64,000 bases of DNA from Defluviimonas sp. SAOS-178_SWC. Lineage in GTDB: Bacteria > Pseudomonadota > Alphaproteobacteria > Rhodobacterales > Rhodobacteraceae. The stretch covers positions 3,582,001 to 3,646,000 of the forward strand of contig NZ_CP156081.1 in assembly GCF_039830135.1 (NCBI RefSeq), written 5' to 3'. Shown piece after piece: positions 6,838-15,896 of this stretch. Every line of letters begins with the position of its first letter. The stretch's first letter is position 1. The position numbers and the translations under genes were made by a program. A model generated the notes under the pieces. The model saw only the letters and a list, made by a program, of their open reading frames with translations, was not told where the DNA came from and did not search any database.

Positions 6838-8250
6838 ATGAGCATGAACAGACTATTTGCGGCAGGAATGCTGGGCGTTTCGCTCACCATGACGGCCATC
6901 CCATCCGCTCAGGCGGAAACCCTGAAAATCATCAACGGCTCGGTATCGAGCGCGCTTACCGTACCGATGAACCGCGCGGTGGTTGTAGAATCCGACCAGC
7001 CATTCGCGGAGCTGTCGATCGCCAATCCCGGCATTGCCGACATCTCGACCCTTTCGGACAAGTCGATCTACGTGCTCGGCAAGGCACCGGGGCGCACGAC
7101 ACTGACGCTTCTGGCGCCGGACGGGAAGTTGATCACCAACGTGGATGTCCAGGTCTCGCTCGACGTCGCCGAATTCAAGGAGCGGCTGCAGCAGATCCTT
7201 CCGGGCGAGAAGATCGAGGTTCGCACAGCGAACGACGGCATCGTGCTTTCGGGCGTCGTGTCCTCGACCGCGAAACTCGACCGTGCGCTCGATCTAGCCG
7301 AACGCTACGCGCCCGACCGGGTTTCGAACCTCATGAGCGTCGGCGGCGTCCAGCAAGTCATGCTGAAGGTCCGCTTCGCGGAAATGCAGCGGTCCGTCAC
7401 CAAGCGCCTGAGCTCGAGCCTCGGCGTGTCGACGCCGGATCCGACGCGGTCCGTCAACGTAGAGGCTGGGACCGGCGCCAACCTCAATGGTGCGGTCAGT
7501 GTCGCGCGCGGCGGCGGCTTCACGACGGCTCAGACCGGCGGCTTCGGCATCGGTTTCACGGCCGGCAGCGTCCAGTTCGGTATCCTGCTCGAAGCGCTTG
7601 AGAGCAAGGGGCTCGTGCGCACGCTTTCGGAACCGAACCTGACGGCCCTCTCAGGCCAGGAGGCGAAATTCCTTGCCGGCGGCGAATATCCGATCCCGGT
7701 TCGCAACACCAATGATACCGTGACGGTCGAATACAAGCCCTTCGGCGTTGAATTGGCATTCACGCCGCGCGTCGTCGATGGCGACGTGATCAACCTGATG
7801 ATCAACGCGGCTGTGTCGAGCATCGACACCACGGTGCAGACCAGCGTCGGAACGGGCATCACGCTCAACGCCTTCAAGCGGCGCGAGGCCGAAACCACCG
7901 TGGAGATGCGAGACGGCGAAAGCTTTGCGATCGCCGGTCTTCTTCAGGACGACTTCAACGACTCGAGCGGCCAGATCCCCTGGCTCGGTGACGTTCCGGT
8001 GCTCGGCGCGCTGTTCCGTAGCGCCGACTTCCAGCGCAACCAGACCGAGCTCGTGATCATCATCACCCCGCACCTCGTTTCGCCGACGCGCGGCGAGGCG
8101 CTGGCCCTGCCGACCGACCGGGTGAAGGCGCCCACCGAAGCCGAACTCTTCCTCTTCGGCAAGACCGCATCGCAGGGGGCGTCGAAGGGTGCCATCGGTG
8201 AAGTTGCCCGTCAGGACTATTCCGGGTCCTACGGCTATGTGATGGAGTGA
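6838..8250 (+). CDS. cpaC: Tad pilus outer-membrane secretin CpaC/RcpA
   Basis: A 470-residue secretin of the type II/III secretion family, the outer-membrane channel for the Flp pilus. It carries a signal peptide (about residues 1-25, ending AQAE), an N-terminal pilus-assembly domain (LSIANPGIADI), a BON-like region, and the C-terminal secretin domain with RTLSEPNLTALSGQEAKFLAGGEYPIPV and VPVLGALF. A GTG at 6817 is also in frame; the ATG at 6838 is preferred because GGAGAGG stands 10-16 bases before it and the signal peptide begins there. Four bases separate it from the next gene. Confidence 0.95.
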   Translation: MSMNRLFAAGMLGVSLTMTAIPSAQAETLKIINGSVSSALTVPMNRAVVVESDQPFAELSIANPGIADISTLSDKSIYVLGKAPGRTTLTLLAPDGKLITNVDVQVSLDVAEFKERLQQILPGEKIEVRTANDGIVLSGVVSSTAKLDRALDLAERYAPDRVSNLMSVGGVQQVMLKVRFAEMQRSVTKRLSSSLGVSTPDPTRSVNVEAGTGANLNGAVSVARGGGFTTAQTGGFGIGFTAGSVQFGILLEALESKGLVRTLSEPNLTALSGQEAKFLAGGEYPIPVRNTNDTVTVEYKPFGVELAFTPRVVDGDVINLMINAAVSSIDTTVQTSVGTGITLNAFKRREAETTVEMRDGESFAIAGLLQDDFNDSSGQIPWLGDVPVLGALFRSADFQRNQTELVIIITPHLVSPTRGEALALPTDRVKAPTEAELFLFGKTASQGASKGAIGEVARQDYSGSYGYVME

Positions 8251-8254
8251 GACG

Positions 8255-8929
8255 ATGCAGAAGCGTGTGAGCCTTCTCCTTCTTTCGACCGGCCTTGCGG
8301 TGATGGCGGGCTGCTCGAAGGAAACCAACATCGCCCGGTCCTTCTATTCCGAAGCCGGTTCCGAGATCGAAACCCGCGATTTCGGCAATGCGACCATGAA
8401 CAACACCATGGTCCAGTCTGGCGAGCGGTCCTACATCATCGACCTGACGCGGCGGTTCGCGGCCGATGTGCCGAACACCGTGAACTTCGCCTTCGACAGC
8501 GCGGTTCTCGATGCCGGCGCACAGGCGGCCCTGATGCAGCAGGCCGACTGGATCCGGCAGTTCCCGGAAGTCCGCTTCCGCGTCTACGGCCATACCGACC
8601 TCGTGGGCTCAAACGCCTACAACAAGGGGCTCGGCCTGCGTCGCGCGAATGCGGTCGTCGCCTTCCTCTCGACCCAGGGCATCAGCCGCTCGCGGCTCGA
8701 GGCGGTGGTCTCCTACGGCGAAACCCAGCCTCTGGTCTTCGTGCAGAGCGAGGAACGGCGCAACCGTCGCACCGTGACCGAAGTGTCCGGGCTGGTCGAA
8801 AAGAACCCCGCCCTCCTCAACGGCAAATATGCCGAGGTGATCTTCCGCGAATACGTCCAGAGCGCCCAGCCGATCCACACCCAGGAAGAGGTGTCCGGCG
8901 GCGGTCAGGCCGCGGGTTCCGGCGGTTGA
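8255..8929 (+). CDS. OmpA-family lipoprotein of the Tad locus
   Basis: A 224-residue lipoprotein: signal peptide with lipobox VMAGC (Cys21), then a C-terminal OmpA/MotB peptidoglycan-binding domain (about residues 70-175) with VNFAFDSAVLD, VYGHTDLVGSNAYNKGLGLRRA and SYGETQP. It occupies the place where other Tad loci have CpaD/RcpB, the partner of the secretin, and no CpaD is recognisable in this window. I infer that it anchors the secretin CpaC to peptidoglycan or helps it assemble. The tail (Gly-rich) is unstructured. It is translated four bases after cpaC and followed by a terminator. Confidence 0.88.
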   Translation: MQKRVSLLLLSTGLAVMAGCSKETNIARSFYSEAGSEIETRDFGNATMNNTMVQSGERSYIIDLTRRFAADVPNTVNFAFDSAVLDAGAQAALMQQADWIRQFPEVRFRVYGHTDLVGSNAYNKGLGLRRANAVVAFLSTQGISRSRLEAVVSYGETQPLVFVQSEERRNRRTVTEVSGLVEKNPALLNGKYAEVIFREYVQSAQPIHTQEEVSGGGQAAGSGG

Positions 8930-8958
8930 CGCGAAACGACGCGATTGTTTCTACCTTT

Positions 8959-8996
8959 GGGCGGTCTTTGGCAACAAAGGCCGCCCTTTCCTTTTG
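8959..8996 (+). terminator. Rho-independent terminator after cpaC-ompA
   Basis: GGGCGGTCTTTG pairs with CAAAGGCCGCCC (with G-U pairing) around GCAA, followed by TTTCCTTTT. Confidence 0.88.
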
Positions 8997-9031
8997 ATCG
9001 TGTCCAGAAATCGCATATTTACGATCTTTTA

Positions 9032-9053
9032 GCCCAAATCTTGCCAAGATTTT
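9032..9053 (+). promoter_or_regulatory. shared pilus-regulon element, copy upstream of cpaE
   Basis: GCCCAA runs into a perfect palindrome, AAATCTTG-C-CAAGATTT (9036-9052), with ACGA seven bases upstream of GCCCAA. It is about 100 bases before the cpaE start. The flp copies keep GCCCAA and a related right half-site. Confidence 0.5.
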
Positions 9054-9133
9054 CACGGAGTTTCGAAACTCGGGAGTAATGGCGTGGCCTCAGAGTCGCG
9101 CTGGGTGGTTGGAATTTGGACCGTGGTGATTCG

Positions 9134-10444
9134 ATGCAAGAGCGCGACAAACGGAACCAGAATTCGGCCCCGCGTGAAAAAGGACGTGTGGGAATGAGCA
9201 GTGTAGCAGCCTTGCAGCCGGAACCGGCACCGATCGTCGCGTGCACGATTTCGCGCGATGTCAGCAACTTCGACCTACTGATCGAAGACATGGAAACCGA
9301 GCTTGGGGAAAGCTGGGGCGACCTGACCTTCGACGATGCGGTCCTCTTCCTGAACCAGCCCGACGCCGATTCGCTCGAATTCGTCGCCATCGCTGTCGAT
9401 GCGCAGGATGAAAACGACCTCGCCCGGATCTCCGGAATCATCACCACTGCCAAGGACAAGGGCCTTAAGGTGATCCTCATCGCCGAAGAGGTCAGCCCGA
9501 TCGCGCTTCACCAGCTTCTCAAGCTCGGCGCCGATGATTTCGTCCCCTACCCGCTTCCCGAGAATGCCCTGCACGACTCGATCGAGCGTCTGCACAAGGC
9601 ACCGGCCGCGGACATGGTCCTGCACGACGCCCCCGCGTCGCCAAGCTTCAAGCCCAGGGGCGACCGGGACGGGGTCATCCTGCCGGTCCACGGACTTGCC
9701 GGCGGCACCGGTGCCACTACCCTCGCGGTGAACCTCGCCTGGGAGCTTGCGACCGTCCAGAAGGACAACGCCCCCCGCGTCTGCCTGCTCGACTTCGATT
9801 TCCAGTACGGCTCGGTCTCCACCTATCTCGACCTGCCGCGCCGCGAAGCGGTTTACGAGATGCTGTCCGATACCGCCTCGATCGACAATGTGAGCTTCCT
9901 TCAGGCGCTCCTGAGCTTCAACGACAAGATGCATGTCATGACCGCGCCGTCGGAAATGCTGCCGCTCGACATCGTCACCTCCGAAGACATCAACCGGGTT
10001 CTCGACGTGGCGCGGGCGAACTTCGACTTCGTCGTCATCGACATGCCCTCGACGGTCGTCCAATGGACCGAGGCGGTCTTGAACCACGCCCATGTCTACT
10101 TCGCGACGATGGAGCTCGACATGCGTTCGGCCCAGAACACGCTGCGCATGATCCGCGCGCTCAAAGCCGAGGAACTCCCCTACGAGAAGCTGCGCTACGT
10201 TCTCAACCGGGCGCCGAAGTTCACCGACCTGTCCGGCAAGGGCCGCGTCAAGCGGTTGGCGGAAAGCCTTGATATCACGATCGAACTGCAGCTCCCCGAC
10301 GGGGCCAAGCAGGTGACGCAGTCCAACGACCACGGCCTGCCGCTGGCCGAGACCGCGGCCAAGAACCCGCTCCGCCGTGAAATCGCGAAGCTCGCCAAGT
10401 CGATCTTCGACGTCAACGTGGCAGCGGAAGCGGCCACTGCCTAA
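9134..10444 (+). CDS. cpaE: Tad pilus ATPase-like localisation protein CpaE/TadZ
   Basis: A 436-residue MinD/ParA-like protein that targets the Tad machinery to its site in the cell. The N-terminal third is a receiver-like domain (VIAEEVSPIALHQLLKLGADDF). The C-terminal domain is the ParA-type fold, with a deviant P-loop, GLAGGTGATTLAVN, that lacks the usual lysine pair; this is common in CpaE/TadZ. FDFVVIDMPS is the Walker B region. Two starts are possible: ATG 9134, and ATG 9194, which has AAAGGA about ten bases upstream and removes a charged, low-complexity 20-residue prefix. First gene of the cpaE-tadV operon. Confidence 0.93.
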   Translation: MQERDKRNQNSAPREKGRVGMSSVAALQPEPAPIVACTISRDVSNFDLLIEDMETELGESWGDLTFDDAVLFLNQPDADSLEFVAIAVDAQDENDLARISGIITTAKDKGLKVILIAEEVSPIALHQLLKLGADDFVPYPLPENALHDSIERLHKAPAADMVLHDAPASPSFKPRGDRDGVILPVHGLAGGTGATTLAVNLAWELATVQKDNAPRVCLLDFDFQYGSVSTYLDLPRREAVYEMLSDTASIDNVSFLQALLSFNDKMHVMTAPSEMLPLDIVTSEDINRVLDVARANFDFVVIDMPSTVVQWTEAVLNHAHVYFATMELDMRSAQNTLRMIRALKAEELPYEKLRYVLNRAPKFTDLSGKGRVKRLAESLDITIELQLPDGAKQVTQSNDHGLPLAETAAKNPLRREIAKLAKSIFDVNVAAEAATA

Positions 10445-10459
10445 CACCGGGAGCCTGAG

Positions 10460-11911
10460 ATGTTTTCTCGCTACAAGAAGCCCACCGCCGCAGCTCCGGC
10501 ACCTGCCGCCACCGCGAAGCCCCAGGCCGCCGCGCCCGCATCGGGTGAAGGCGGCCGCCCGGCCATCGCGCGACGTCCCATGGCCGGAAACGCCACGGCG
10601 CCGGCCCAGGCCCTGGCGATGGACAAGGAGAAGAAGCGCAAGGAGCGGATGGGCGAGTTGAAAGTGGAGCTGCACAAGCGGCTTCTCGACAACCTCAACC
10701 TCGGCGCGCTGGAACACGCCACCGAAGCCGACCTGCGCCAGGAAATCGTCTCGATCACGACCGAGGCGCTGGAAGACATGAGCGTCGTTCTCAACAAGGA
10801 CGAGCGCTCCACCCTCTTTCAGGAGCTTTATCACGAGGTCATGGGCCTCGGCCCGCTGGAGCCGCTGCTTCAGGACGACACGGTCAACGATATTCTCGTC
10901 AACGGCCCGCAGCAGGTCTTCGTCGAACGCGCCGGCAAGCTCGAGCTGACCGACACGACGTTCAAGGACGAACGCCACCTTCTCAGGATCATCGACAAGA
11001 TCGTGTCGGCCGTGGGTCGGCGCGTTGATGAATCGAACCCCTATGTCGACGCCCGCCTTGCGGACGGTTCGCGTTTCAACGCGATGGTGCCGCCCATCGC
11101 GGTCGACGGCTCGCTCGTCTCCATTCGTAAGTTCAAGAAGGAAAAGCTCGCGGTCGACGACCTCGTCCGCTTCGGCGCCTTCACCGAAGAGATGGCCGCC
11201 TATCTTCAGGCCGCCGTCTCGACCCGCCTCAACGTCATCGTCTCGGGCGGTACGGGTTCCGGTAAGACGACCACGCTCAACGCCCTCTCCTCCTTCATCG
11301 ACAACTCCGAACGGATCCTGACGATCGAGGACACGGCGGAACTTCAGCTCCAGCAGGTCCATGTGGGCCGGATGGAAAGCCGCCCCGCGAACGTCGAGGG
11401 CAAGGGCGCCGTCACCCAGCGCGACTGTCTGAGGAACGCGCTCCGGATGCGTCCCGACCGCATCATCGTCGGCGAAACGCGCGGCGAGGAAGTCATCGAC
11501 ATGCTCCAGGCCATGAACACCGGCCACGACGGGTCGATGACCACGATCCACGCGAACTCCGCCCGCGACGGCATCAGCCGTCTGGAAAACATGATCGCGA
11601 TGGCCGGGATCGAGATGCCGATCAAGGCCGTGCGCTCGCAGATCGCCTCGGCCGTCAACCTCATCGTTCAGGCCTCGCGTCTGCAGGACGGCTCGCGCCG
11701 CATGACCTCGATCACCGAGATCACCGGCATGGAAGGCGACGTCATCTCGATGCAGGAGATCTTCCGCTACGAACGGCTCGGCCTTGCGCCCGACGGCAAG
11801 ATCATCGGTCGCTTCACCGCGACCGGCGTGCGCTCCGCCTACGCGGACCGCTTCCGGTCCTGGGGCTATGACCTGCCGCCATCGATCTACGAACCCATTG
11901 CAGCGGAGTAA
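10460..11911 (+). CDS. cpaF: Tad pilus assembly/secretion ATPase CpaF/TadA
   Basis: A 483-residue hexameric type II/IV secretion ATPase that powers pilin polymerisation at the inner membrane. The first 60 residues are Pro/Ala-rich and disordered. Then come the N-terminal domain and the motor domain, with Walker [11 protein letters not shown] near residues 262-271, the Asp box ([12 protein letters not shown]), Walker B ([11 protein letters not shown]) and the His box ([13 protein letters not shown]). All catalytic elements are intact and the length is normal. It lies 15 bases after cpaE and 5 bases before tadB in the same operon. Confidence 0.96.
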   Translation: MFSRYKKPTAAAPAPAATAKPQAAAPASGEGGRPAIARRPMAGNATAPAQALAMDKEKKRKERMGELKVELHKRLLDNLNLGALEHATEADLRQEIVSITTEALEDMSVVLNKDERSTLFQELYHEVMGLGPLEPLLQDDTVNDILVNGPQQVFVERAGKLELTDTTFKDERHLLRIIDKIVSAVGRRVDESNPYVDARLADGSRFNAMVPPIAVDGSLVSIRKFKKEKLAVDDLVRFGAFTEEMAAYLQAAVSTRLNVIVSGGTGSGKTTTLNALSSFIDNSERILTIEDTAELQLQQVHVGRMESRPANVEGKGAVTQRDCLRNALRMRPDRIIVGETRGEEVIDMLQAMNTGHDGSMTTIHANSARDGISRLENMIAMAGIEMPIKAVRSQIASAVNLIVQASRLQDGSRRMTSITEITGMEGDVISMQEIFRYERLGLAPDGKIIGRFTATGVRSAYADRFRSWGYDLPPSIYEPIAAE

Positions 11912-11916
11912 CGCGC

Positions 11917-12885
11917 ATGATCATCAGCCCGACACCAATCATCTACGGCCTGATCTTCCTTGCCGTTCTCCTTCTGGTCGAGGGCATCTACCTTGTCGTC
12001 TTCGGCAAGTCGATCTCGCTCAACTCCAAGGTCAATCGCCGGCTCGACCTTCTGGAAAAGGGGGGGCAGCGCGAACAGGTCCTGGAACAACTCCGCAAGG
12101 AAGCCAGCCAGCACCTCAAGGCAAAGGGCATCCCGCTCTATTCGATCCTTGCGGCCAAGGCCCAGAAGGCAAACATCGCATTCTCACCCAAAGCCCTGGT
12201 GGCCATCATGGGGCTTCTGTCGGTGGTCGCTTTCCTCGGCCTCAAGATCGGCACCGCGGCCTCGACCCCGGTGCAGATCGCCGTCTCCATCGTGATGGGG
12301 ATCGGCGCGGTCTATTTCTGGGTCAGCAAGAAGGCCAAGAAACGCATGGACCTCGTCGAGGAACAGCTTCCCGATGCGGTCGAACTGATGGTGCGGAGCT
12401 TGCGTGTCGGCCACCCCTTCTCCTCGGCGATCCAGATCGTCGCGAAGGAGGTTCCCGACCCGCTCGGCACCGAATTCGGCATGATCGCCGACGAAAGCGC
12501 CTATGGCCGCGAAGTGTCCGAGAGCCTCAAGGACCTGGCCGAACGCATGGACATGCAGGATCTGCGCTTTCTTGCGGTGGCGGTCACGATCCAGCAGCAG
12601 TCGGGCGGCAACCTCGCCGAGATCCTCGACGGCCTGGCCAAGGTGATCCGGGCGCGCTTCCGTCTCTTCCGGCGGGTCCGCGCCATCACCGCCGAGGCGA
12701 AATGGTCGGGCATGTTCCTGTCGATGTTCCCGCTCGGCGTGCTGGCCGTGATCCAGATTCTGAAGCCGGACTATTTCGACACGGTGAAGAACACGGCGGC
12801 CTTCGTGCCGGCCGCGCTCATCGTCTTCACCTTCCTCGCCATCAACGTCGTCTTCATGAAGATGATGGTCAACATCAAGGTCTGA
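11917..12885 (+). CDS. tadB: Tad pilus inner-membrane platform protein TadB
   Basis: A 322-residue type II secretion system F-domain protein. There is one membrane segment at residues 7-28, a second cluster near 90-135, and two more at the C-terminus. The cytoplasmic F domain holds the family pattern LPDAVELMVRSLRVGHPFSSAI and AVTIQQQSGGNLAEIL. With TadC it should form the platform through which CpaF drives pilus growth. Five bases separate it from cpaF and 15 from tadC. Confidence 0.94.
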   Translation: MIISPTPIIYGLIFLAVLLLVEGIYLVVFGKSISLNSKVNRRLDLLEKGGQREQVLEQLRKEASQHLKAKGIPLYSILAAKAQKANIAFSPKALVAIMGLLSVVAFLGLKIGTAASTPVQIAVSIVMGIGAVYFWVSKKAKKRMDLVEEQLPDAVELMVRSLRVGHPFSSAIQIVAKEVPDPLGTEFGMIADESAYGREVSESLKDLAERMDMQDLRFLAVAVTIQQQSGGNLAEILDGLAKVIRARFRLFRRVRAITAEAKWSGMFLSMFPLGVLAVIQILKPDYFDTVKNTAAFVPAALIVFTFLAINVVFMKMMVNIKV

Positions 12886-12900
12886 GGGGGCCACACCGTC

Positions 12901-13890
12901 ATGCTGAGCACGATCAACGACTTCCTGATCGAGAAGATGGGCCCGCTTGGCCCGCTCTTCGCCGTTGCCGTCCTCGGCATCGTCCTGGTGGCCATGACGC
13001 TGCCGACGATCCTGAAGAAGCGCGCCGATCCCTATGCAAAGCTTCGCGACACGTCGCGCCCGTCGGGCAATGCGTCGAATCGTCCGACGACCGAAAAGAA
13101 ATCGCTGCGCGCGTCCAAGGGCACCGACAAGCTCGACAAGTTCGCGAGCTTCCTCGAACCGAAGTCCGAGGAAGAGATGAGCACGTCGCGGCTCAAGATG
13201 ACCCGCGCCGGCTATCGCGGCAAGAACGCGGTCCGCACCTTCCACGCGATCCAGTTCATCCTGGGCATCGTATTCCTGCTTGTCGGCGTGATCTACGCGA
13301 TCGTCGCCTCGACCACGGACGACGTCTCCACGACGAAACTGATCCTCGCGGTGATCCTTCCCGGCGCGATCGGGTATTACCTGCCGAAATACTGGCTCGA
13401 ACGCCGCATCCAGTCGCGCCAGCAGGAGATCCAGAACGGCTTTCCGGACGCGCTCGACATGCTTCTCGTCTGCGTCGAGGCCGGCCAGTCGCTCGACCAG
13501 GGCATCATCCGGGTGTCGAAGGAACTCAAGACCGGCTATCCCGCGCTCGCCGAGGAATTCGAGATCGTCGCGCAGGAAATCAAGGCCGGCAAGGACAAGA
13601 GCACGGTGCTGCGCGCCTTCTCCGAACGCTCCGGCGTGCCTGACGTCGCCTCCTTCGTGACGGTCATGATCCAGTCGCAGACCTTCGGCACCTCGATCGC
13701 CGAGGCGCTCCGGGTCTATGCGGGCGAAATGAGGGACAAGCGCGTGATGCGGGCCGAGGAAGCGGCCAACAAGCTGCCGACGAAAATGACGCTCGGGACG
13801 ATGATGTTCACGGTGCCGCCGCTCCTGATCATCCTTGTGGGTCCGTCGGTCTACGATATGATGCAGCTGTTCGCGAATTTCTCACCCTGA
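12901..13890 (+). CDS. tadC: Tad pilus inner-membrane platform protein TadC
   Basis: A 329-residue type II secretion F-domain protein, partner of TadB. It has a membrane segment at residues 20-38, two more near 118-160, and a C-terminal one. The F domain contains GFPDALDMLLVCVEAGQSLDQGI and FVTVMIQSQTFGTSIAEALRVYAGEMR, the TadC version of the motif. The stop lies four bases before the next lipoprotein gene. Catalytic activity is not expected; the role is structural. Confidence 0.94.
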   Translation: MLSTINDFLIEKMGPLGPLFAVAVLGIVLVAMTLPTILKKRADPYAKLRDTSRPSGNASNRPTTEKKSLRASKGTDKLDKFASFLEPKSEEEMSTSRLKMTRAGYRGKNAVRTFHAIQFILGIVFLLVGVIYAIVASTTDDVSTTKLILAVILPGAIGYYLPKYWLERRIQSRQQEIQNGFPDALDMLLVCVEAGQSLDQGIIRVSKELKTGYPALAEEFEIVAQEIKAGKDKSTVLRAFSERSGVPDVASFVTVMIQSQTFGTSIAEALRVYAGEMRDKRVMRAEEAANKLPTKMTLGTMMFTVPPLLIILVGPSVYDMMQLFANFSP

Positions 13891-13894
13891 GACG

Positions 13895-14458
13895 ATGGCA
13901 CTACGCATAACGGTTCTTCTGTTCGCAGCCGGATTGCTGGCCGCCTGTCAACCGACAGGCGGCCTTCCCGCGAATGGCGGCTCCCCCTTCGCGCCGTCAG
14001 GGCCCGCGCGGGGCGAGGCGGTCGACGGCCTAATTGTGGGCCACCGCCTGATGGCGGCGGGCGAGTACGAACTGGCACTCAAGGCCTATTACCGCGCGGC
14101 GGCCGACCGCGGCATGACCATCGACACGCTGTCGGCCCTCGGCTCCGCCAACCTCCGGCTCGGACGGCTCGGCCAGGCCGAGCGGCTCCTGCGGCGCGCG
14201 GTCAAGGAGGATGAGACCTTCGTGCCGGCCTGGAACAATCTCGGCGTCGTTCTGATGGAGACGGGCAAGTATGCCGAGGCGAGCCGGGTCTTCCGCACCG
14301 CCTTCGCCCTCGATAGTGGCCAAACAGACTCCATCCGCGAAAATCTGCGCCGCGCGCTCGCCAAGATCGAGGAACCGTCCTATGATATCAGCGATACAGG
14401 TGAATTCTCTTTGGTGAGGCGTGGCAACGGGCAATACCTGCTCCTCACCACACATTGA
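13895..14458 (+). CDS. TPR lipoprotein of the Tad locus (TadD-like, short)
   Basis: A 187-residue lipoprotein with lipobox LLAAC (Cys18) followed by a Gly/Pro linker and about three tetratricopeptide repeats (residues 45-150), for example AWNNLGVVLMETGKYAEASRVFRTAF. TadD proteins are outer-membrane lipoproteins that help assemble the secretin or the pilus. Here there are two such genes in a row; this is the shorter one. It starts four bases after tadC, so it belongs to the same operon. Confidence 0.85.
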   Translation: MALRITVLLFAAGLLAACQPTGGLPANGGSPFAPSGPARGEAVDGLIVGHRLMAAGEYELALKAYYRAAADRGMTIDTLSALGSANLRLGRLGQAERLLRRAVKEDETFVPAWNNLGVVLMETGKYAEASRVFRTAFALDSGQTDSIRENLRRALAKIEEPSYDISDTGEFSLVRRGNGQYLLLTTH

Positions 14459-14485
14459 GGCAAGAAGCAGCAAAGGACGCATGAA

Positions 14486-15346
14486 ATGCGCCACCCTATC
14501 CTGATTTCTCTCTGCATCGCAGGGGTTGCGGCCCTGTCGGCCTGCCAGAAGGCGTCCGATGCCGAGGTCGACCGCGCGATCAAGGACGTCAATGTCATCG
14601 ACGAAAGCAACCTCAACGACGTCATGCTGACGGTGGCCGACCCGGACGAGGCCGTGGCCTATTTCCAGAGGACCGCCGACGCCAATCCCGACCGCATCGA
14701 CGTGAAGCGGGGTCTGGCGAAATCGCTGGTCCGCGCCAAGAAGCCGTCCGAGGCGGCCCTGGTCTGGAAGTCGGTGATCGACAGCCGCGAGGGCACGAAC
14801 GAAGACCGCGTCGCCCTTGCCGACGCACTCATCCGCGCCAACGAGTGGAAGAAGGCCGAGGCCGAACTCAACATGATCCCGCCGACCCACGAGACATACG
14901 AGCGCTACCGGCTGGAGGCGATGGTCGCCGACGCCAACAAGAAATGGAAGAAGGCCGACAGTTTCTACGAGACGGCGTTTGGGCTCACCACACAGCCGTC
15001 GGGCGTCCTCAACAACTGGGGCTATTCGAAGTTGACCCGCGGAGATTTCGGCGGCGCCGAAAAGCTCTTTGCCGAGGCGCTGACCTATGACAGCTCCAAC
15101 TTCACGACCAAGAACAACCTCGTCCTCGCCCGCGCGGCGCAGCGGCAATACGATATGCCGATCGTGCCGATGACACAATCCGAACGGGCCGAATTGCTCT
15201 ACACGGCGGCGCTGACGGCGATCAAGCAGGGCGACGTAACCATCGGCAAGGGGCTTTTGGAAGACGCGGTCGAGACCAGCCCGCGCTATTTCGAACAAGC
15301 CGCCCGCGCGCTTGAGACGATCAATGCCAGCGTGGTGAAAGGCTGA
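14486..15346 (+). CDS. tadD: TPR lipoprotein TadD
   Basis: A 286-residue lipoprotein with lipobox ALSAC (Cys20) and TPR repeats through most of the chain (VAYFQRTADANPDRIDVKRGLAKSL; VLNNWGYSKLTRGDFGGAEKLFAEAL). By family it is the TadD pilus-assembly lipoprotein, acting at the periplasmic face of the outer membrane. It follows a shorter TPR lipoprotein by 27 bases and precedes the prepilin peptidase by four. Which of the two TPR genes is the functional equivalent of TadD elsewhere cannot be decided from sequence alone. Confidence 0.85.
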   Translation: MRHPILISLCIAGVAALSACQKASDAEVDRAIKDVNVIDESNLNDVMLTVADPDEAVAYFQRTADANPDRIDVKRGLAKSLVRAKKPSEAALVWKSVIDSREGTNEDRVALADALIRANEWKKAEAELNMIPPTHETYERYRLEAMVADANKKWKKADSFYETAFGLTTQPSGVLNNWGYSKLTRGDFGGAEKLFAEALTYDSSNFTTKNNLVLARAAQRQYDMPIVPMTQSERAELLYTAALTAIKQGDVTIGKGLLEDAVETSPRYFEQAARALETINASVVKG

Positions 15347-15350
15347 CCCA

Positions 15351-15896
15351 ATGCTCGGACTGACGGCGCCACAGGCGTATCTCGCTCTTCTGCTCACGGT
15401 TCTGCCGGTCTGCGCCTGGGTCGCATGGTCCGATCTCAAGACGATGAAGATCCCCAACAAGGCGGTCATGGCGCTGCTCGCGATCTATGTCGTGGTCGGG
15501 CTTCTGGTGATCCCGTTCGAGTTCTGGGCCTGGCGCTGGGCCAACTTCGTCGTCGTCCTTGCCATCGGCTTCGTGCTGAACGCCGTTGCGAATGTCGGCG
15601 CCGGCGATGCCAAGTTCGCTGCCGCCGCCGCGCCGTTCTTCTCGCAGCGGATCGAGCATCTCCAGCTCATCCTGATCCTGCTCGCGGCCTTCCTGCTCGG
15701 CGCCTTCGCCGCGCATCGGCTGATGCGCGCGGTTCCGGCCGTTCGGGCAGCAACGCCCGACTGGGTGAGCTGGACGCGCAAGGATTTTCCGATGGGCCTC
15801 GCGCTCGTCGGGACGTTCCTGACCTATCTCGTCTTCATGGCCTTCCCCGGCGTCCTGGCGGCGCTTCAGGGGGCGATCGGCTCGACCAGTATGTAA
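15351..15896 (+). CDS. tadV: prepilin peptidase TadV/CpaA
   Basis: A 181-residue polytopic aspartic protease that cleaves Flp prepilins after the leader glycine. The two catalytic aspartates are visible: D28 in SDLKTMKIPN and D86 in GAGDAKF. It consists of the peptidase core only, without the N-terminal methylase domain of PilD, as is normal for TadV. It is the last gene of the tad operon, and its 3' end overlaps the convergent membrane-protein gene by 31 bases. Its likely substrates are the four flp products at 3870-5481. Confidence 0.93.
   Translation: MLGLTAPQAYLALLLTVLPVCAWVAWSDLKTMKIPNKAVMALLAIYVVVGLLVIPFEFWAWRWANFVVVLAIGFVLNAVANVGAGDAKFAAAAAPFFSQRIEHLQLILILLAAFLLGAFAAHRLMRAVPAVRAATPDWVSWTRKDFPMGLALVGTFLTYLVFMAFPGVLAALQGAIGSTSM

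Noticed and set aside
9275..11551. Long open frame on the minus strand across cpaE and cpaF.
   Set aside because: Arg/Asp/His-rich composition without domains; antisense to intact tad genes.
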